A stretch of 64,000 bases of DNA from Bacillus sp. 103mf (GCF_900116295.1 NZ_FPAF01000002.1:288592-352591); one strand, 5' to 3'; numbered from the stretch's first letter, positions 51,159 through 60,959 are shown. The notes: generated by a model from the sequence alone, not told the origin. Made by a program: numbers and translations.

Positions 51159-51177
51159 CTTATGACTTGGTACTAAT
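51159..51177. promoter_or_regulatory. FapR operator of fabH-fabF
   Basis: On the minus strand ATTAGTACCAAGTCATAAG: one half-site (TTAGTACC) is perfect and the other is degenerate, as is common for this operon. Together with 21696 it ties fabI and fabHF to the same regulator. Confidence 0.78.
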
Positions 51178-51211
51178 TTTAAATGATAAGTTTCCTTTTG
51201 TCTATACGTTA

Positions 51212-52084
51212 TTAATTTGTTATTTTATAGTACATTGCAAGTCTTTCTCGAAAATCACGCAATTCTGGATACAATTTTAAGTTGGACAACATCCCTTGAA
51301 TAACTGGAACTCGCGGATGATCCGTTTTCATTTCTGATTCCAGTACATCTAGTGTAACCATTAATTCATCACTTCCTAATTGGTCTACTAGCGCACTCTT
51401 TAACTTCATAATTTCATTTATAAATAATTCTTCCTTATGTCCATTCATTACATTCGTATTGCACAAAAAATGATTGAGTTCTCGTTCTACAATGACTGGT
51501 TCGTCCTTTGAACGTTGCAGTCCCGCTACGATATCATCTATTCTCTTTAAGATAAATTTTGTCGTATACGCTATATCTAAATTTACCATATTAAAGATAA
51601 TTAACTCTAAATATCCACGTGATATTCCTTCTAGCATGATAATTAAGTCAACAAGATGAGAGGTAATCTCTTCCCCATAAATAGAAAGTAAACTGTTTCG
51701 ATAAAAAGCATGTGATTCTAGTTTCATTCTCGTCATAAATACTTCTACTTCTTTATTAAAGGGAATTACATTTTCTCTCATACACATAATAATGAATTCT
51801 TTTTTTTGTTGTAATTCGTCAAACTGACAATGTAATTGTTTTTCAAATTTCTCACGTGGAAGTAATACTTCTTTTTCAATATCCATCAGTTTATTTTGAA
51901 TCTGATCGTAGTAATACTCGAGCGTTGCCAATACTAATGTATCTTTCGATTTAAAATACAAATAAAAAGCACCTTTAGAAATACCGCATTCTGTTGCTAT
52001 TTCTTGAATAGACGTTGCATTCACGCCCTTCATCGCAAATAATTTGATTGCTGTTTCAATAATTAACCGTTCTTTTTCCTTCAT
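51212..52084 (-). CDS. TetR-family regulator (YerO-like)
   Basis: 290 residues, long for TetR but like B. subtilis YerO. N-terminal HTH GVNATSIQEIATECGISKGAFYLYFKSKD; the long helical C-terminus is the ligand/dimerisation part. It diverges from an RND pump gene and three TGAC...GTCA palindromes lie between, so it very likely represses the pump and perhaps itself. Confidence 0.88.
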   Translation of the reverse strand: MKEKERLIIETAIKLFAMKGVNATSIQEIATECGISKGAFYLYFKSKDTLVLATLEYYYDQIQNKLMDIEKEVLLPREKFEKQLHCQFDELQQKKEFIIMCMRENVIPFNKEVEVFMTRMKLESHAFYRNSLLSIYGEEITSHLVDLIIMLEGISRGYLELIIFNMVNLDIAYTTKFILKRIDDIVAGLQRSKDEPVIVERELNHFLCNTNVMNGHKEELFINEIMKLKSALVDQLGSDELMVTLDVLESEMKTDHPRVPVIQGMLSNLKLYPELRDFRERLAMYYKITN

Positions 52085-52122
52085 CTTTTTCCTCTCCTAA
52101 AAAAACACTCTTATCCGCATTA

Positions 52123-52136
52123 TGACTCATCAGTCA
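52123..52136. promoter_or_regulatory. TetR operator 1
   Basis: TGACTCATCAGTCA, a near-perfect palindrome just upstream of the regulator gene. Confidence 0.7.
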
Positions 52137-52172
52137 AAAATTGCAAGTAGTTCACAATATTTTACCTTTCCG

Positions 52173-52202
52173 TTGACTGTTGACCAGTCAGTCATTTATA
52201 CT
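52173..52202 (+). promoter_or_regulatory. RND pump promoter with overlapping TetR operator 2
   Basis: -35 TTGACT (52173-52178), 18 bases, -10 TATACT (52197-52202). The palindrome TGACTGTTGACCAGTCA (52174-52190) covers the -35 and spacer, a position suited to repression. Confidence 0.75.
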
Positions 52203-52212
52203 TTGGTTATTA

Positions 52213-52226
52213 TGACCGATGAGTCA
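52213..52226. promoter_or_regulatory. TetR operator 3
   Basis: TGACCGATGAGTCA, downstream of the -10 and before the pump's ribosome-binding site; same half-sites as operators 1 and 2. Confidence 0.7.
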
Positions 52227-52250
52227 GTTTCAATAAAAAGGAGCGTAGAA

Positions 52251-55200
52251 ATGAATAAAATGATTAACTTTTCGTTAAACAATAAGTTCGCCGTCTGGCT
52301 ATTAACGATTATTATTACGATTGCAGGAATCTATTCTGGTCTCCGCATGAAATTGGAAACAATTCCGGACATCACGACACCACTTGTAACAGTGACAACC
52401 GTGTATCCTGGTGCTACTCCAACTGAAGTAGCAGAAAAGATTTCGAAACCAATCGAACAACGACTGCAAAACCTAAGCGGAGTAACTGTTGTCAGTTCCT
52501 CTTCTTATCAAAACGCATCTTCTGTTCAAGTAGAATATAACTTTGATAAAAATATGGAAAAAGCAGAGACAGAAGTAAAAGAGGCGCTCGCTAACTTACC
52601 TTTACCGGAAGGCGTAAAAGAACCGAAAATTTCTCGTCTTAGCATCAATGCTTTTCCTGTTATTTCATTAAGTGTCACAAATAAAAATGAATCTCTTGCA
52701 CAGCTAACACAGCGAGTAGAAAAAGATATTGTTCCAGGCTTACAAGGATTAGACGGCGTTGCCTCTGTTCAAATTTCAGGTCAACAAGTAGAAGAAGTAC
52801 AACTTGTCTTTAATAAAGAGAAAATGAAAGAATTAGGCCTTAGCGAAGAGACAGTCAAGAACATGATTAAAGGTTCTAACGTTTCTATGCCGCTCGGACT
52901 ATATACATTTAAAGATAAAGAAAAATCCGTTGTTGTAGATGGCAATATTACAACGTTAAATGCTTTAAAAGAAATGAAAATCCCGCTTATCCCTTCTACA
53001 AACCAGGAGAGTTCACACGGGCTGGCTCAGGCGCAGCAGCCTAATATGAATCCAGTTGCAGCGGGGCAAGCATTGGCTATTCCAACTGTATCATTGCAAG
53101 ATATTGCCGATATCAAACAAGTTGGAAAAGCAGAATCCATCTCGCGTACAAACGGAAAAGAAGCTATCAGCCTACAAATTGTAAAAGCTGCTGATGCGAA
53201 TACAGTTGACGTTGTAAATGCTGTAAAGAACAAAGCAAATGATTTTGAAAAGAAATTTGCTAACATCGAAATCACTTCAACATTCGACCAAGGTGCGCCA
53301 ATCGAAAAATCAGTTAGCACAATGTTAAGTAAAGCTATTTTTGGTGCCATTTTCGCTGTTATTATCATCATGCTGTTCTTGCGTAACATTCGAACAACGC
53401 TTATTTCTGTTATTTCAATTCCACTTTCTTTATTAATTGCAATTTTATTATTAAAAGAAATGGATATTACATTAAATATGATGACACTTGGGGCAATGAC
53501 TGTCGCTATCGGCCGCGTTGTCGACGATTCCATCGTTGTTATTGAAAATATTTACCGGCGCATGGCTTTACCAGGTGAAAAATTAAAAGGAAAAGACTTA
53601 ATTCGCGAAGCAACGAAAGAAATGTTCGTGCCAATTATGTCATCGACAATCGTAACCATTGCAGTCTTTTTACCGCTCGGTCTTGTGAAAGGAATGATCG
53701 GTGAACTATTCTTACCGTTTGCTTTAACAATTGTTTTCGCCTTATTAGCATCTCTTCTTGTAGCTGTTACAATTGTTCCAATGATGGCACATTCTTTATT
53801 TAAAAAGGAAAGTATGAAAGAAAAACAACAACATCATGAAGAGAAGCCAAGTAAACTTGCGAATGGATATAAATTCCTTCTAGAATGGGTATTAAACCAT
53901 AAAATTATTACGTCTAGCATTGCGGTTTTATTATTAGTAGGAAGCATTGCATTTCTTCCGATTGTAGGTGTAAGTTTCTTACCATCTGAAGAAGAGAAAA
54001 CAGTAATCACCTCTTATAATCCAGAACCTGGCCAAACATTGCAAGATGTCGAAAATATTGCGACAAAAGCAGAAGATTATTTTAAGAAAAATAAAGATGT
54101 GAAAACAATTCAGTTCTCACTTGGCGGAGAAAATCCGATGAGCCCGGGTAAATCGAACCAAGCATTATTCTTTGTTCAATACAAAGACGATACAAAGAAC
54201 TTTGAGAAGGAAAAAGAAAAAGTCGTGAAAGATCTGCAAAAGATGACGGACAAAGGAGAATGGAAAAACCAAGACTTCTCATCTGGCGGAGGCAACAATG
54301 AAATTAAGTTATACGTATACGGCAATAATTTAGAAGAGATTAAACCTGTCGTAAAAGAGATTCAAAGTATCATGAAAAAAGAGAAAACGTTAAAAGATAT
54401 CGACTCGAGCATTTCCAAAACATACGATGAATACACATTAGTGGCAGATCAAGAGAAGTTAAGTAAACTCGGACTAACTACCGCGCAGATAGGCATGGGA
54501 CTTTCCGACTCTCACGAACGCCCTGTCTTAACAACAGTTAAAAAAGACGGAAAAGAAATGAATGTGTATGTTGAAGTGAACAAACAAAACTACGAAAACA
54601 TCGATGATTTAACAAATCGAAAAGTACAAACGCCGCTAGGTACAGAAGTGACTGTAAAAGACATTATGACTGTAAAAGAAGGAGAAACGTCTAATACCGT
54701 AACAAGACGGGACGGCCGCGTATATGCAGAAGTAACTGCAAAACCAACAACAGACGATGTCGCAAAAGCTTCTCAAAACATTCAAAAAGAAGTAGATAAG
54801 CTAGACTTACCATCTGGCATTGAGGTGTCAATGGGCGGTGTATCTAAAGATATTCAAGAATCCTTTACACAACTTGGCTTAGCGATGTTAGCCGCCATTG
54901 CGATTGTATACTTCGTTCTTGTGATAACATTCGGCGGGGCACTGGCGCCATTTGCGATTTTATTCTCGCTTCCATTTACAATAATCGGTGCCGTTGTTGC
55001 CTTACTAATTTCCGGTGAAACATTAAGCATCTCTGCAATGATTGGTGCCCTTATGTTAATCGGTATCGTTGTTACAAACGCCATCGTATTAATTGACCGC
55101 GTTATTCATAAGGAACGCGAAGGTTTTACAACACGCGAAGCATTATTAGAAGCTGGTGCGACAAGATTACGCCCAATTTTAATGACGGCTATCGCAACGA

Positions 55201-55376
55201 TTGGCGCCTTACTTCCACTTGCATTAGGCTTTGAAGGAAGCGGCCTTATCTCAAAAGGTCTTGGCGTCACAGTAATCGGTGGATTAACAAGCTCTACACT
55301 ATTAACATTATTAATCGTACCAATTGTGTATGAAGTAGTAAGTAAATTCAAACGGAAAAACAAAGTAGCTAAATAA
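52251..55376 (+). CDS. RND-family efflux transporter (SwrC/YerP-like)
   Basis: 1041 residues. The N-terminal membrane span, two large extracellular loops and two six-helix blocks follow the RND plan. The proton-relay GRVVDDSIVVIENIYR is intact. B. subtilis SwrC exports surfactin and affects swarming; here the substrate is unknown. ATG 52251 (AAAGGAGCGTAGAA) starts at MNKMINFSLNNKFAVW; an upstream frame to 52122 crosses the operators and is rejected. The stop codon runs into a family 3 repeat. Confidence 0.93.
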   Translation: MNKMINFSLNNKFAVWLLTIIITIAGIYSGLRMKLETIPDITTPLVTVTTVYPGATPTEVAEKISKPIEQRLQNLSGVTVVSSSSYQNASSVQVEYNFDKNMEKAETEVKEALANLPLPEGVKEPKISRLSINAFPVISLSVTNKNESLAQLTQRVEKDIVPGLQGLDGVASVQISGQQVEEVQLVFNKEKMKELGLSEETVKNMIKGSNVSMPLGLYTFKDKEKSVVVDGNITTLNALKEMKIPLIPSTNQESSHGLAQAQQPNMNPVAAGQALAIPTVSLQDIADIKQVGKAESISRTNGKEAISLQIVKAADANTVDVVNAVKNKANDFEKKFANIEITSTFDQGAPIEKSVSTMLSKAIFGAIFAVIIIMLFLRNIRTTLISVISIPLSLLIAILLLKEMDITLNMMTLGAMTVAIGRVVDDSIVVIENIYRRMALPGEKLKGKDLIREATKEMFVPIMSSTIVTIAVFLPLGLVKGMIGELFLPFALTIVFALLASLLVAVTIVPMMAHSLFKKESMKEKQQHHEEKPSKLANGYKFLLEWVLNHKIITSSIAVLLLVGSIAFLPIVGVSFLPSEEEKTVITSYNPEPGQTLQDVENIATKAEDYFKKNKDVKTIQFSLGGENPMSPGKSNQALFFVQYKDDTKNFEKEKEKVVKDLQKMTDKGEWKNQDFSSGGGNNEIKLYVYGNNLEEIKPVVKEIQSIMKKEKTLKDIDSSISKTYDEYTLVADQEKLSKLGLTTAQIGMGLSDSHERPVLTTVKKDGKEMNVYVEVNKQNYENIDDLTNRKVQTPLGTEVTVKDIMTVKEGETSNTVTRRDGRVYAEVTAKPTTDDVAKASQNIQKEVDKLDLPSGIEVSMGGVSKDIQESFTQLGLAMLAAIAIVYFVLVITFGGALAPFAILFSLPFTIIGAVVALLISGETLSISAMIGALMLIGIVVTNAIVLIDRVIHKEREGFTTREALLEAGATRLRPILMTAIATIGALLPLALGFEGSGLISKGLGVTVIGGLTSSTLLTLLIVPIVYEVVSKFKRKNKVAK

Positions 55377-55526
55377 AGTGAAACTTCCATCAGTGGGATT
55401 TTTCTTCATCCCCACTGATGGTTAGTTGAACCAATCGGGCTTTTATGGGCAGTTATCCCCACCTCTCTTCTTTGCTTCCCTTTCAATATTGAGGTGGGGA
55501 TCTTACTGCCCGTTAATGCGGGATAA
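55373..55526 (+). repeat. Hairpin-rich dispersed repeat, family 3 (full-length, best copy)
   Basis: ATAAAGTGAAACTTCCATCAG overlaps the pump's stop codon. First hairpin CCATCAGTGGG..CCCCACTGATGG; then GTTGAACCAATCGGGC; second hairpin GGGCAGTTATCCCCACCTC..GAGGTGGGGATCTTACTGCCC; end GTTAATGCGGGATAAAA. Confidence 0.85.
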
Positions 55527-55575
55527 AAAAAGCGAGACCTTTCCATCAAAACGGAAGGGTCTCACTTTTTTATTT
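55527..55575 (+). terminator. Terminator of the RND gene, displaced by a repeat
   Basis: AAAAAAGCGAGACCTTTCC / GGAAGGGTCTCACTTTTTTA, a strong terminator now about 150 bases from the stop codon. Confidence 0.88.
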
Positions 55576-55757
55576 TTCAGACCGACAAGTCACTGCTATG
55601 TAGAAAATAACATGACAGCTACTTGCTTTCTCCTTTTGTTTTAACCTTGTACGTGGCAGAAAAAGGCCCTGACCGCTTCTACGCACGGCCAGATGCTCTC
55701 ACCCACCCTAAAAAGAAAGTGGTTTTTATGTCAGTTTTTCAATTCGTATTTATTTTA
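55575..55757 (+). repeat. Dispersed ~190 bp repeat, family 1 copy I
   Basis: TTTTTCAGACCGACAAGTC.., core CGTGGCAGAAAAAGGCCCTG and GGCCAGATGCTCTC, ending TTCAATTCGTATTTATTTTA; the last bases include the comZ stop codon (minus strand). Confidence 0.75.
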
Positions 55758-55934
55758 CTCCTTCGCATCCGCTTTCCCAAGTTCATACGCTTCGCCCATA
55801 ACTTTCATTAATAATTCCAATACAGGCTGTGCTTTTGCCATATCTAATGCCACACCGTGATCATCTAAAATCGCCTTTGCTTCTGGTAAATGCTTCATTG
55901 CGATTTGTAAAAACTGCATATTTTTTTCGTTCAT
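55755..55934 (-). CDS. comZ: ComZ
   Basis: 59 residues, MNEKNMQFLQIAMKHLPEAK through GEAYELGKADAKE. It is alignable throughout with B. subtilis ComZ, which represses comG and lowers competence. AGGAAATATG gives the start. B. subtilis has med just before comZ and fabHA just after; here med is absent and the TetR/RND pair lies between comZ and fabH. Confidence 0.9.
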   Translation of the reverse strand: MNEKNMQFLQIAMKHLPEAKAILDDHGVALDMAKAQPVLELLMKVMGEAYELGKADAKE

Positions 55935-55974
55935 ATTTCCTCATCCTTTCCACATCAAAACTTTCTTTTCCAGT

Positions 55975-56835
55975 TTACCACGTGTTACTTGTCTCGTATA
56001 ACTTCCTATATTTTTTTATATGAGAAATTTGACGCAGCATCCCCTTTTCTAAGGAAAACTTGCTCGGAACAACTATCTTTTCCTCATCACCTTTTAAACA
56101 CTCTTTCTTCTGTATTTGATCCCCCCCTGTTTTCTGTAATATTTCAATTCCTTTTTGCCACCGGTTTTTCTCTTCGCTACAAAGAGCATATAGTTTCATT
56201 TCCAACTTCCTTTGACCAATCGTATATAAACAGTTCGCAACATCTTCAACATACAAAAGATCACATGTACATTCTTCTATAGGAAGAGAAATCGTTTGTT
56301 GTTTTAACCCCGCTAGAATGATGTGGTGATACGTCATAAATGATGGTTGCCACGGTCCATATACTGCCGGAACACGTAGTATGCAGTAATCTGCATCGCC
56401 TTTTTGTACTTCTCGTTCAATTTTTGAAAAAAGCATACTATTTTCATTGTCACTAGAAGCATGACTCACTTCTACAGAAGATGAAATAACGAATTTTATT
56501 TTTTTTCGTCTGCAAAAACTCTCAAATCGCTTTACATATTGCAATATGGTGCGTTCATTTCTAAAATTCTTTTGCTGATTCGGCTCACATAAGCAAAAGT
56601 ATGCAGCATCAATATCTGTTTTCTCCAAAACTTCCCATCCGTCATGATCCCGCAACGAAAAATACATAAACAATGCATTTCGACCAATCAAACATAATTT
56701 TTCTTCATTTATTTTGGAAACACTGTTCATATCATCAAAATCAAACGCATACACTTCAATTTCTTCTTCAAGGAACTTCTGCACAAGATGATAACCTATA
56801 AACGTTAACGCCCCAACGACAATTACTCGTTTCAT
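55975..56835 (-). CDS. NAD-epimerase/dehydratase-like protein YjaV
   Basis: 286 residues, extended SDR fold. The dinucleotide loop reads VGALTFIGYHL, lacking the middle Gly of GxxGxxG. ISSSVEVSHASS replaces the SYxxxK region and no Tyr-x3-Lys pair follows (next are FSKIEREV). VPAVYGPWQPSF and LLYVEDVANCLY are kept. It probably binds a nucleotide but lacks normal SDR catalysis. By position, B. subtilis yjaV. Confidence 0.85.
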   Translation of the reverse strand: MKRVIVVGALTFIGYHLVQKFLEEEIEVYAFDFDDMNSVSKINEEKLCLIGRNALFMYFSLRDHDGWEVLEKTDIDAAYFCLCEPNQQKNFRNERTILQYVKRFESFCRRKKIKFVISSSVEVSHASSDNENSMLFSKIEREVQKGDADYCILRVPAVYGPWQPSFMTYHHIILAGLKQQTISLPIEECTCDLLYVEDVANCLYTIGQRKLEMKLYALCSEEKNRWQKGIEILQKTGGDQIQKKECLKGDEEKIVVPSKFSLEKGMLRQISHIKKYRKLYETSNTW

Positions 56836-56857
56836 TTTCGCTCCCTCCTCACATACA

Positions 56858-56886
56858 TAAAAAGCTCCTTATGTATAGGAGCTTTA
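56858..56886 (-). terminator. Terminator at the end of yjaU
   Basis: AAAGCTCCTATACATAAGGAGCTTTTTATG on the minus strand; the stem includes the yjaU stop codon and lies only 24 bases before yjaV starts. Confidence 0.75.
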
Positions 56887-57615
56887 TAAATCTTCATACC
56901 ACTTAAAAAACTGACATGCATTTTGCGCCATTTTATATTTTACATCCTGTAGATGAAATGATAATGAAGTCGGACAATTCTCTTGCAAACGTTTCTTTTC
57001 ATATTCCCGAAACAACTGTTTTCGTTCTTTTTTTTCTTGAGCAGATACAAATATTTTTACTGGAACGGAGGATACTAAATATGGAAATGCTTTCTTTTCA
57101 ATTTTTCGTTCTAATTCTGATTCCGCTGCATCATATGCTTGCATCAATTCACGAATTAATCGCTTATAAAAAAATTTGTGCTCTTTTTCAAATTCAACAT
57201 GTGCTGGTAAATGAAGACACGGATTAAACATAAGAACCGAACGCACACATTCTGGATATTGCGCCATCATTTGCAGAGCAACAAGCGCACCCATCCCTTC
57301 TGCTATGATATGAATCTTTTCGTTCAAAATTTCCTTTTTCATAACAATATGATACAACCGCTTTGCCAGACGTACCGCCTGTTCATTCCCCCAATGTCTA
57401 CCGTATAAATTAGAGGAAAAGACTGTATAACCCTTCTTTCGCAATTCGTTTAAAAGTTGTAGCCGTCCTGCATGCTGAAGCCATAAACTTGTACCATTCT
57501 CAATAAAGTAATTGTAGTCGCCTAATAGTAATATACCGAATCCATTTGGCTTTTCTGGCAAGTGAATCACACATGGCTCTTGTTCTAAAAAGAAAAAACG
57601 TTCCGTAATACTCAT
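56884..57615 (-). CDS. Alpha/beta hydrolase-like protein YjaU
   Basis: 243 residues, alpha/beta hydrolase fold (NGFGILLLGDYNYF; RKKGYTVFSSNLYGRHWGNE). The nucleophile elbow, normally GxSxG, reads IIAEGMGALVAL: Ser is replaced by Gly. So it is probably not a serine hydrolase. Positional match to B. subtilis yjaU. Confidence 0.85.
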   Translation of the reverse strand: MSITERFFFLEQEPCVIHLPEKPNGFGILLLGDYNYFIENGTSLWLQHAGRLQLLNELRKKGYTVFSSNLYGRHWGNEQAVRLAKRLYHIVMKKEILNEKIHIIAEGMGALVALQMMAQYPECVRSVLMFNPCLHLPAHVEFEKEHKFFYKRLIRELMQAYDAAESELERKIEKKAFPYLVSSVPVKIFVSAQEKKERKQLFREYEKKRLQENCPTSLSFHLQDVKYKMAQNACQFFKWYEDL

Positions 57616-57770
57616 ACTTCTCCCGCCTTATATGACAACATCAAATTTACTCTTTTATAATGTATGATACGAAGAGCAATTTGCTTTGCAAAAACGACAA
57701 ATATTTTTCTATATTCTTTTTCGAGTTATGATACAATAAAGACAAACTGAACGAATAGAGGTGTAAAAAG

Positions 57771-57956
57771 ATGCGTGTAATTTGGGCCTTTATCTGGTCG
57801 TTCTTGCTTGTGCAAATGATGAGCTACGTAATTAGCTCTATGACGCCAGGCGTTACATACGATTTTGGGCAAGCGTCTATTTTTTCTGTAGTTATTACTG
57901 TACTTGTGATCGCACTTGGAGCATTAATTCCAAACGAACCTGCACAGCAGCATTAA
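57771..57956 (+). CDS. Small membrane protein YjzD (DUF2929-like)
   Basis: 61 residues with two membrane segments (IWAFIWSFLLVQMMSYVIS; VVITVLVIALGALI). AGAGGTG upstream of ATG 57771. Same size and place as B. subtilis yjzD. Confidence 0.88.
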   Translation: MRVIWAFIWSFLLVQMMSYVISSMTPGVTYDFGQASIFSVVITVLVIALGALIPNEPAQQH

Positions 57957-57989
57957 TAAAAAAGAGTCCGGATATCCGGACTCTTTTTT
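57957..57989. terminator. Bidirectional terminator yjzD / clpB
   Basis: AAAAAAGAGTCCGG ATAT CCGGACTCTTTTTT, a perfect stem. Confidence 0.93.
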
Positions 57990-60594
57990 ATTGAACTTTG
58001 GCAATTAACTCGTTATTTGATACATCAATCAATACATGACTATGATCTGTAATCGTGCCGGCAATGAGCGCACGCGCTAACTTCGTCTCTACTTGACGCT
58101 GTACGTAGCGTTTTAGAGGACGCGCACCGTACATTGGATCAAATCCAGATTCCACAATAAACTCTTTGGCAGCATCTGTTAACTCAACCGTTATATGACG
58201 ATCCGTTAAACGATGTTGCAACTCTTTCACGATTTTATCAACAATACCCTTTATTTCATTTGTTGTAAGTGGTTTAAAGAGAATGATTTCGTCCACTCGA
58301 TTTAAAAATTCTGGGCGGAAGTGACCGCGAAGTTGCCCCATTACAAGGTTTCTTGCTTCTTCTTGAATAGAACCGTCTTCTTCTAATCCTTCAAGTAAAT
58401 ATTGCGATCCGATATTGGACGTCATAATAATGACTGTATTTTTAAAATCAACTGTACGTCCTTGTGAGTCTGTAATACGCCCATCATCTAACATTTGCAG
58501 TAAAATATTAAACACTTCTGGATGCGCTTTTTCAATTTCATCTAATAAAATAACAGAATACGGTTTACGGCGCACAGCTTCTGTTAATTGTCCGCCCTCT
58601 TCATACCCAACATAGCCTGGAGGCGCTCCGATTAAACGAGATACGGCATGCTTTTCCATGTACTCAGACATATCAATTCGAATCATTTGTTCTTCGCTAT
58701 CAAATAAAGACTGCGCCAACGTTTTCGCAAGTTCCGTTTTCCCAACACCTGTTGGTCCTAAGAAAATAAACGAACCAATTGGACGATTTGGATCTTTAAT
58801 TCCTGCACGAGCACGTAATACTGCATCTGCCACAAGACCGACCGCTTCTTCTTGTCCGATGACACGCTCAGATAAAATTTGCTCTAAACGAAGCAACTTC
58901 TCACGTTCTCCTTCTACGAGCTTTGCAATCGGAATACCAGTCCAGCGCGATACGATATTCGCAATTTCTTCTTCACTTACTTCTTCACGAAGAAGACGAT
59001 TATCTTGCTGTTTATTCGCACTTGCTTCTTCTGCTTCTTTCAATTCTTTTTCTACAGCTGGAATTTTGCCGTGACGAAGCTCTGCTGCTTTATTTAAATC
59101 ATAATTTCCTTCCGCTTCTTCTAGTTCCCTTCGCAAACGCTCTAAACTTTCGCGTAAATCGCGCACTTTATGAATTTCTTCTTTCTCTTTTTGCCACTGC
59201 GCCCGCATTCCACTCGCTTTTTCTTTTAAATCCGACAACTCACGCTGCAATGTTTGCAGGCGTTCCCTACTTGCGAGGTCCATTTCTTTACTTAGCGCAG
59301 CCTCTTCAATTTCTAACTGCATAATACGACGTGTTATTTCGTCTAGCTCTGTTGGCAGCGAATCAATTTCTGTCCGAATCGTTGCACATGCTTCATCAAC
59401 TAAATCGATTGCTTTATCCGGTAAGAAACGATCAGAAATATAGCGATCTGATAACGTTGCAGCTGCGACAAGAGCACGATCATGAATATTCACACTATGA
59501 TAAATTTCAAATCGTTCTTTTAAGCCGCGCAAAATAGAAATGGTATCTTCAACTGTCGGTTCTTCTGCTAATACTTGCTGAAAACGACGCTCTAATGCCG
59601 GATCTTTCTCAATATATTTGCGATATTCATCAAGCGTTGTTGCTCCGATGCAATGCAACTCTCCGCGCGCTAACATTGGTTTTAACATATTTCCAGCATC
59701 CATTGCTCCTTCTGTTTTACCAGCCCCAACAATAGTATGCAGCTCGTCGATAAATAATAAAATCTTTCCTTCACTTTTTTTAATTTCATTTAAGACCGCT
59801 TGCAGACGCTCTTCAAATTCACCACGGAATTTCGCACCTGCAACAAGCGCACTCATATCAAGTGAAAAAATCGTTTTATCTTTTAATCCTTCCGGTACAT
59901 CTTTGCGGACAATACGCTGTGCTAATCCCTCAACGATTGCCGTTTTCCCAACACCAGGTTCACCAATTAATACAGGATTATTTTTTGTTTTACGCGATAA
60001 AATGCGAATCACACGTCGGATTTCACTATCACGTCCAATGACTGGATCAATTTTCCCTTGCCTTACTTCCGCCACTAAATCACGACCATATTTTTGCAAA
60101 GCTTCGTATGTTACTTCTGGATTTTGACTCGTCACTCTTTGATTCCCCCGAACTTCTGTTAATGCTTGCAATAACGCTTCTTTCGTAATACGAAACGACG
60201 TAAATAATTCACGTATATCATTCGTTTTCTTTTCATCACATAACGCAAGAAGAATATGTTCCACTGAAATATAATCATCTTGCAAATGCTTCGCTTCTTC
60301 TTCAGCCCTTACAAGCAACCCCTGAAGAGCGCTTGTAATATAAACTTTTCCTGCTTCCGTGCCTCCTCCTGTAACCGATGGCTTTCGCTTTAACAAGCGT
60401 TCTACTCCTTGCACGAACTGCTCTATATTTACATTCATCTTTTGGAAAATACGAATTGCTAATCCATCTTGCTGCTGAAGAAGCGCGGCTAAAAGATGTA
60501 CAATATCAATTTCTTGATGATGATGCTTAATAGCAATTGATTGTGCACCCATAATCGCTTCTTGTGTTTTTGTCGTCATTCGATTCAAGTCCAT
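57988..60594 (-). CDS. clpB: ATP-dependent disaggregase ClpB
   Basis: 868 residues. N-terminal Clp_N repeats, first AAA domain with GEPGVGKT near 205, coiled-coil middle domain (residues about 400-530), second AAA domain with GPTGVGKT near 605. It rescues aggregated proteins together with DnaK. I start at [11 protein letters not shown] (ATG 60594) behind AAAGGAG; a longer frame upstream would cover its promoter and CtsR site. B. subtilis lacks clpB, so this is a group-specific insertion between yjzD and yjzC. Confidence 0.96.
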   Translation of the reverse strand: MDLNRMTTKTQEAIMGAQSIAIKHHHQEIDIVHLLAALLQQQDGLAIRIFQKMNVNIEQFVQGVERLLKRKPSVTGGGTEAGKVYITSALQGLLVRAEEEAKHLQDDYISVEHILLALCDEKKTNDIRELFTSFRITKEALLQALTEVRGNQRVTSQNPEVTYEALQKYGRDLVAEVRQGKIDPVIGRDSEIRRVIRILSRKTKNNPVLIGEPGVGKTAIVEGLAQRIVRKDVPEGLKDKTIFSLDMSALVAGAKFRGEFEERLQAVLNEIKKSEGKILLFIDELHTIVGAGKTEGAMDAGNMLKPMLARGELHCIGATTLDEYRKYIEKDPALERRFQQVLAEEPTVEDTISILRGLKERFEIYHSVNIHDRALVAAATLSDRYISDRFLPDKAIDLVDEACATIRTEIDSLPTELDEITRRIMQLEIEEAALSKEMDLASRERLQTLQRELSDLKEKASGMRAQWQKEKEEIHKVRDLRESLERLRRELEEAEGNYDLNKAAELRHGKIPAVEKELKEAEEASANKQQDNRLLREEVSEEEIANIVSRWTGIPIAKLVEGEREKLLRLEQILSERVIGQEEAVGLVADAVLRARAGIKDPNRPIGSFIFLGPTGVGKTELAKTLAQSLFDSEEQMIRIDMSEYMEKHAVSRLIGAPPGYVGYEEGGQLTEAVRRKPYSVILLDEIEKAHPEVFNILLQMLDDGRITDSQGRTVDFKNTVIIMTSNIGSQYLLEGLEEDGSIQEEARNLVMGQLRGHFRPEFLNRVDEIILFKPLTTNEIKGIVDKIVKELQHRLTDRHITVELTDAAKEFIVESGFDPMYGARPLKRYVQRQVETKLARALIAGTITDHSHVLIDVSNNELIAKVQ

Positions 60595-60616
60595 CACAGC
60601 CACAACTCCTTTATAG

Positions 60617-60633
60617 TTTGACTTTTTTTGACC
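60617..60633. promoter_or_regulatory. CtsR operator of clpB
   Basis: On the minus strand GGTCAAAAAAAGTCAAA: heptamer direct repeat GGTCAAA-AAA-AGTCAAA, the CtsR consensus. Lies between the -10 and the ribosome-binding site. Confidence 0.92.
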
Positions 60634-60647
60634 TTTGATTTGATTAT

Positions 60648-60677
60648 ACGACAAATCACCTATTTTATTCAACGATG
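60648..60677 (-). promoter_or_regulatory. clpB promoter (sigma-A type)
   Basis: -10 TATAAT (60653-60648) with -35 TTGAAT 18 bases upstream, read on the minus strand. Confidence 0.6.
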
Positions 60678-60703
60678 AGGACTTTTTGACAATCTTATTT
60701 TTT

Positions 60704-60959
60704 GTAACTACTCAGCTATACCTTTTAAAAATTTAGAAAAGGGTATGATTCTAGTGAAGATGTGTCTCTCTATTACTTATAAATTCATTTTTTGTGCATA
60801 GACTGCTGTCATACAAACACAACAGGAGCCTGCACTTATTTTTCAAACCTTGCACGTGGCAGGAAAAGGCACTGACCGCTCCTATGCAGCGCCAGTCCCT
60901 CTCGACCATTTAAAAAAATGCTTCTCTGTCGGTTTTTCATAAAGTAACTGAGTAGTTAT
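60704..60959. mobile_element. 256 bp MITE (family 2), second copy, upstream of clpB
   Basis: Begins GTAACTACTCAGCTATACCT and ends CTGAGTAGTTAT; the last base breaks perfect inversion. It shares the first ~75 bases and the last ~110 with the 48711 copy, but has a different 30-base middle. No clear target duplication remains; the flanks are T-rich. Confidence 0.82.

Noticed and set aside
60595-60672. Longer clpB start
   Set aside because: Would cover the CtsR operator, the -10 and the AAAGGAG site.
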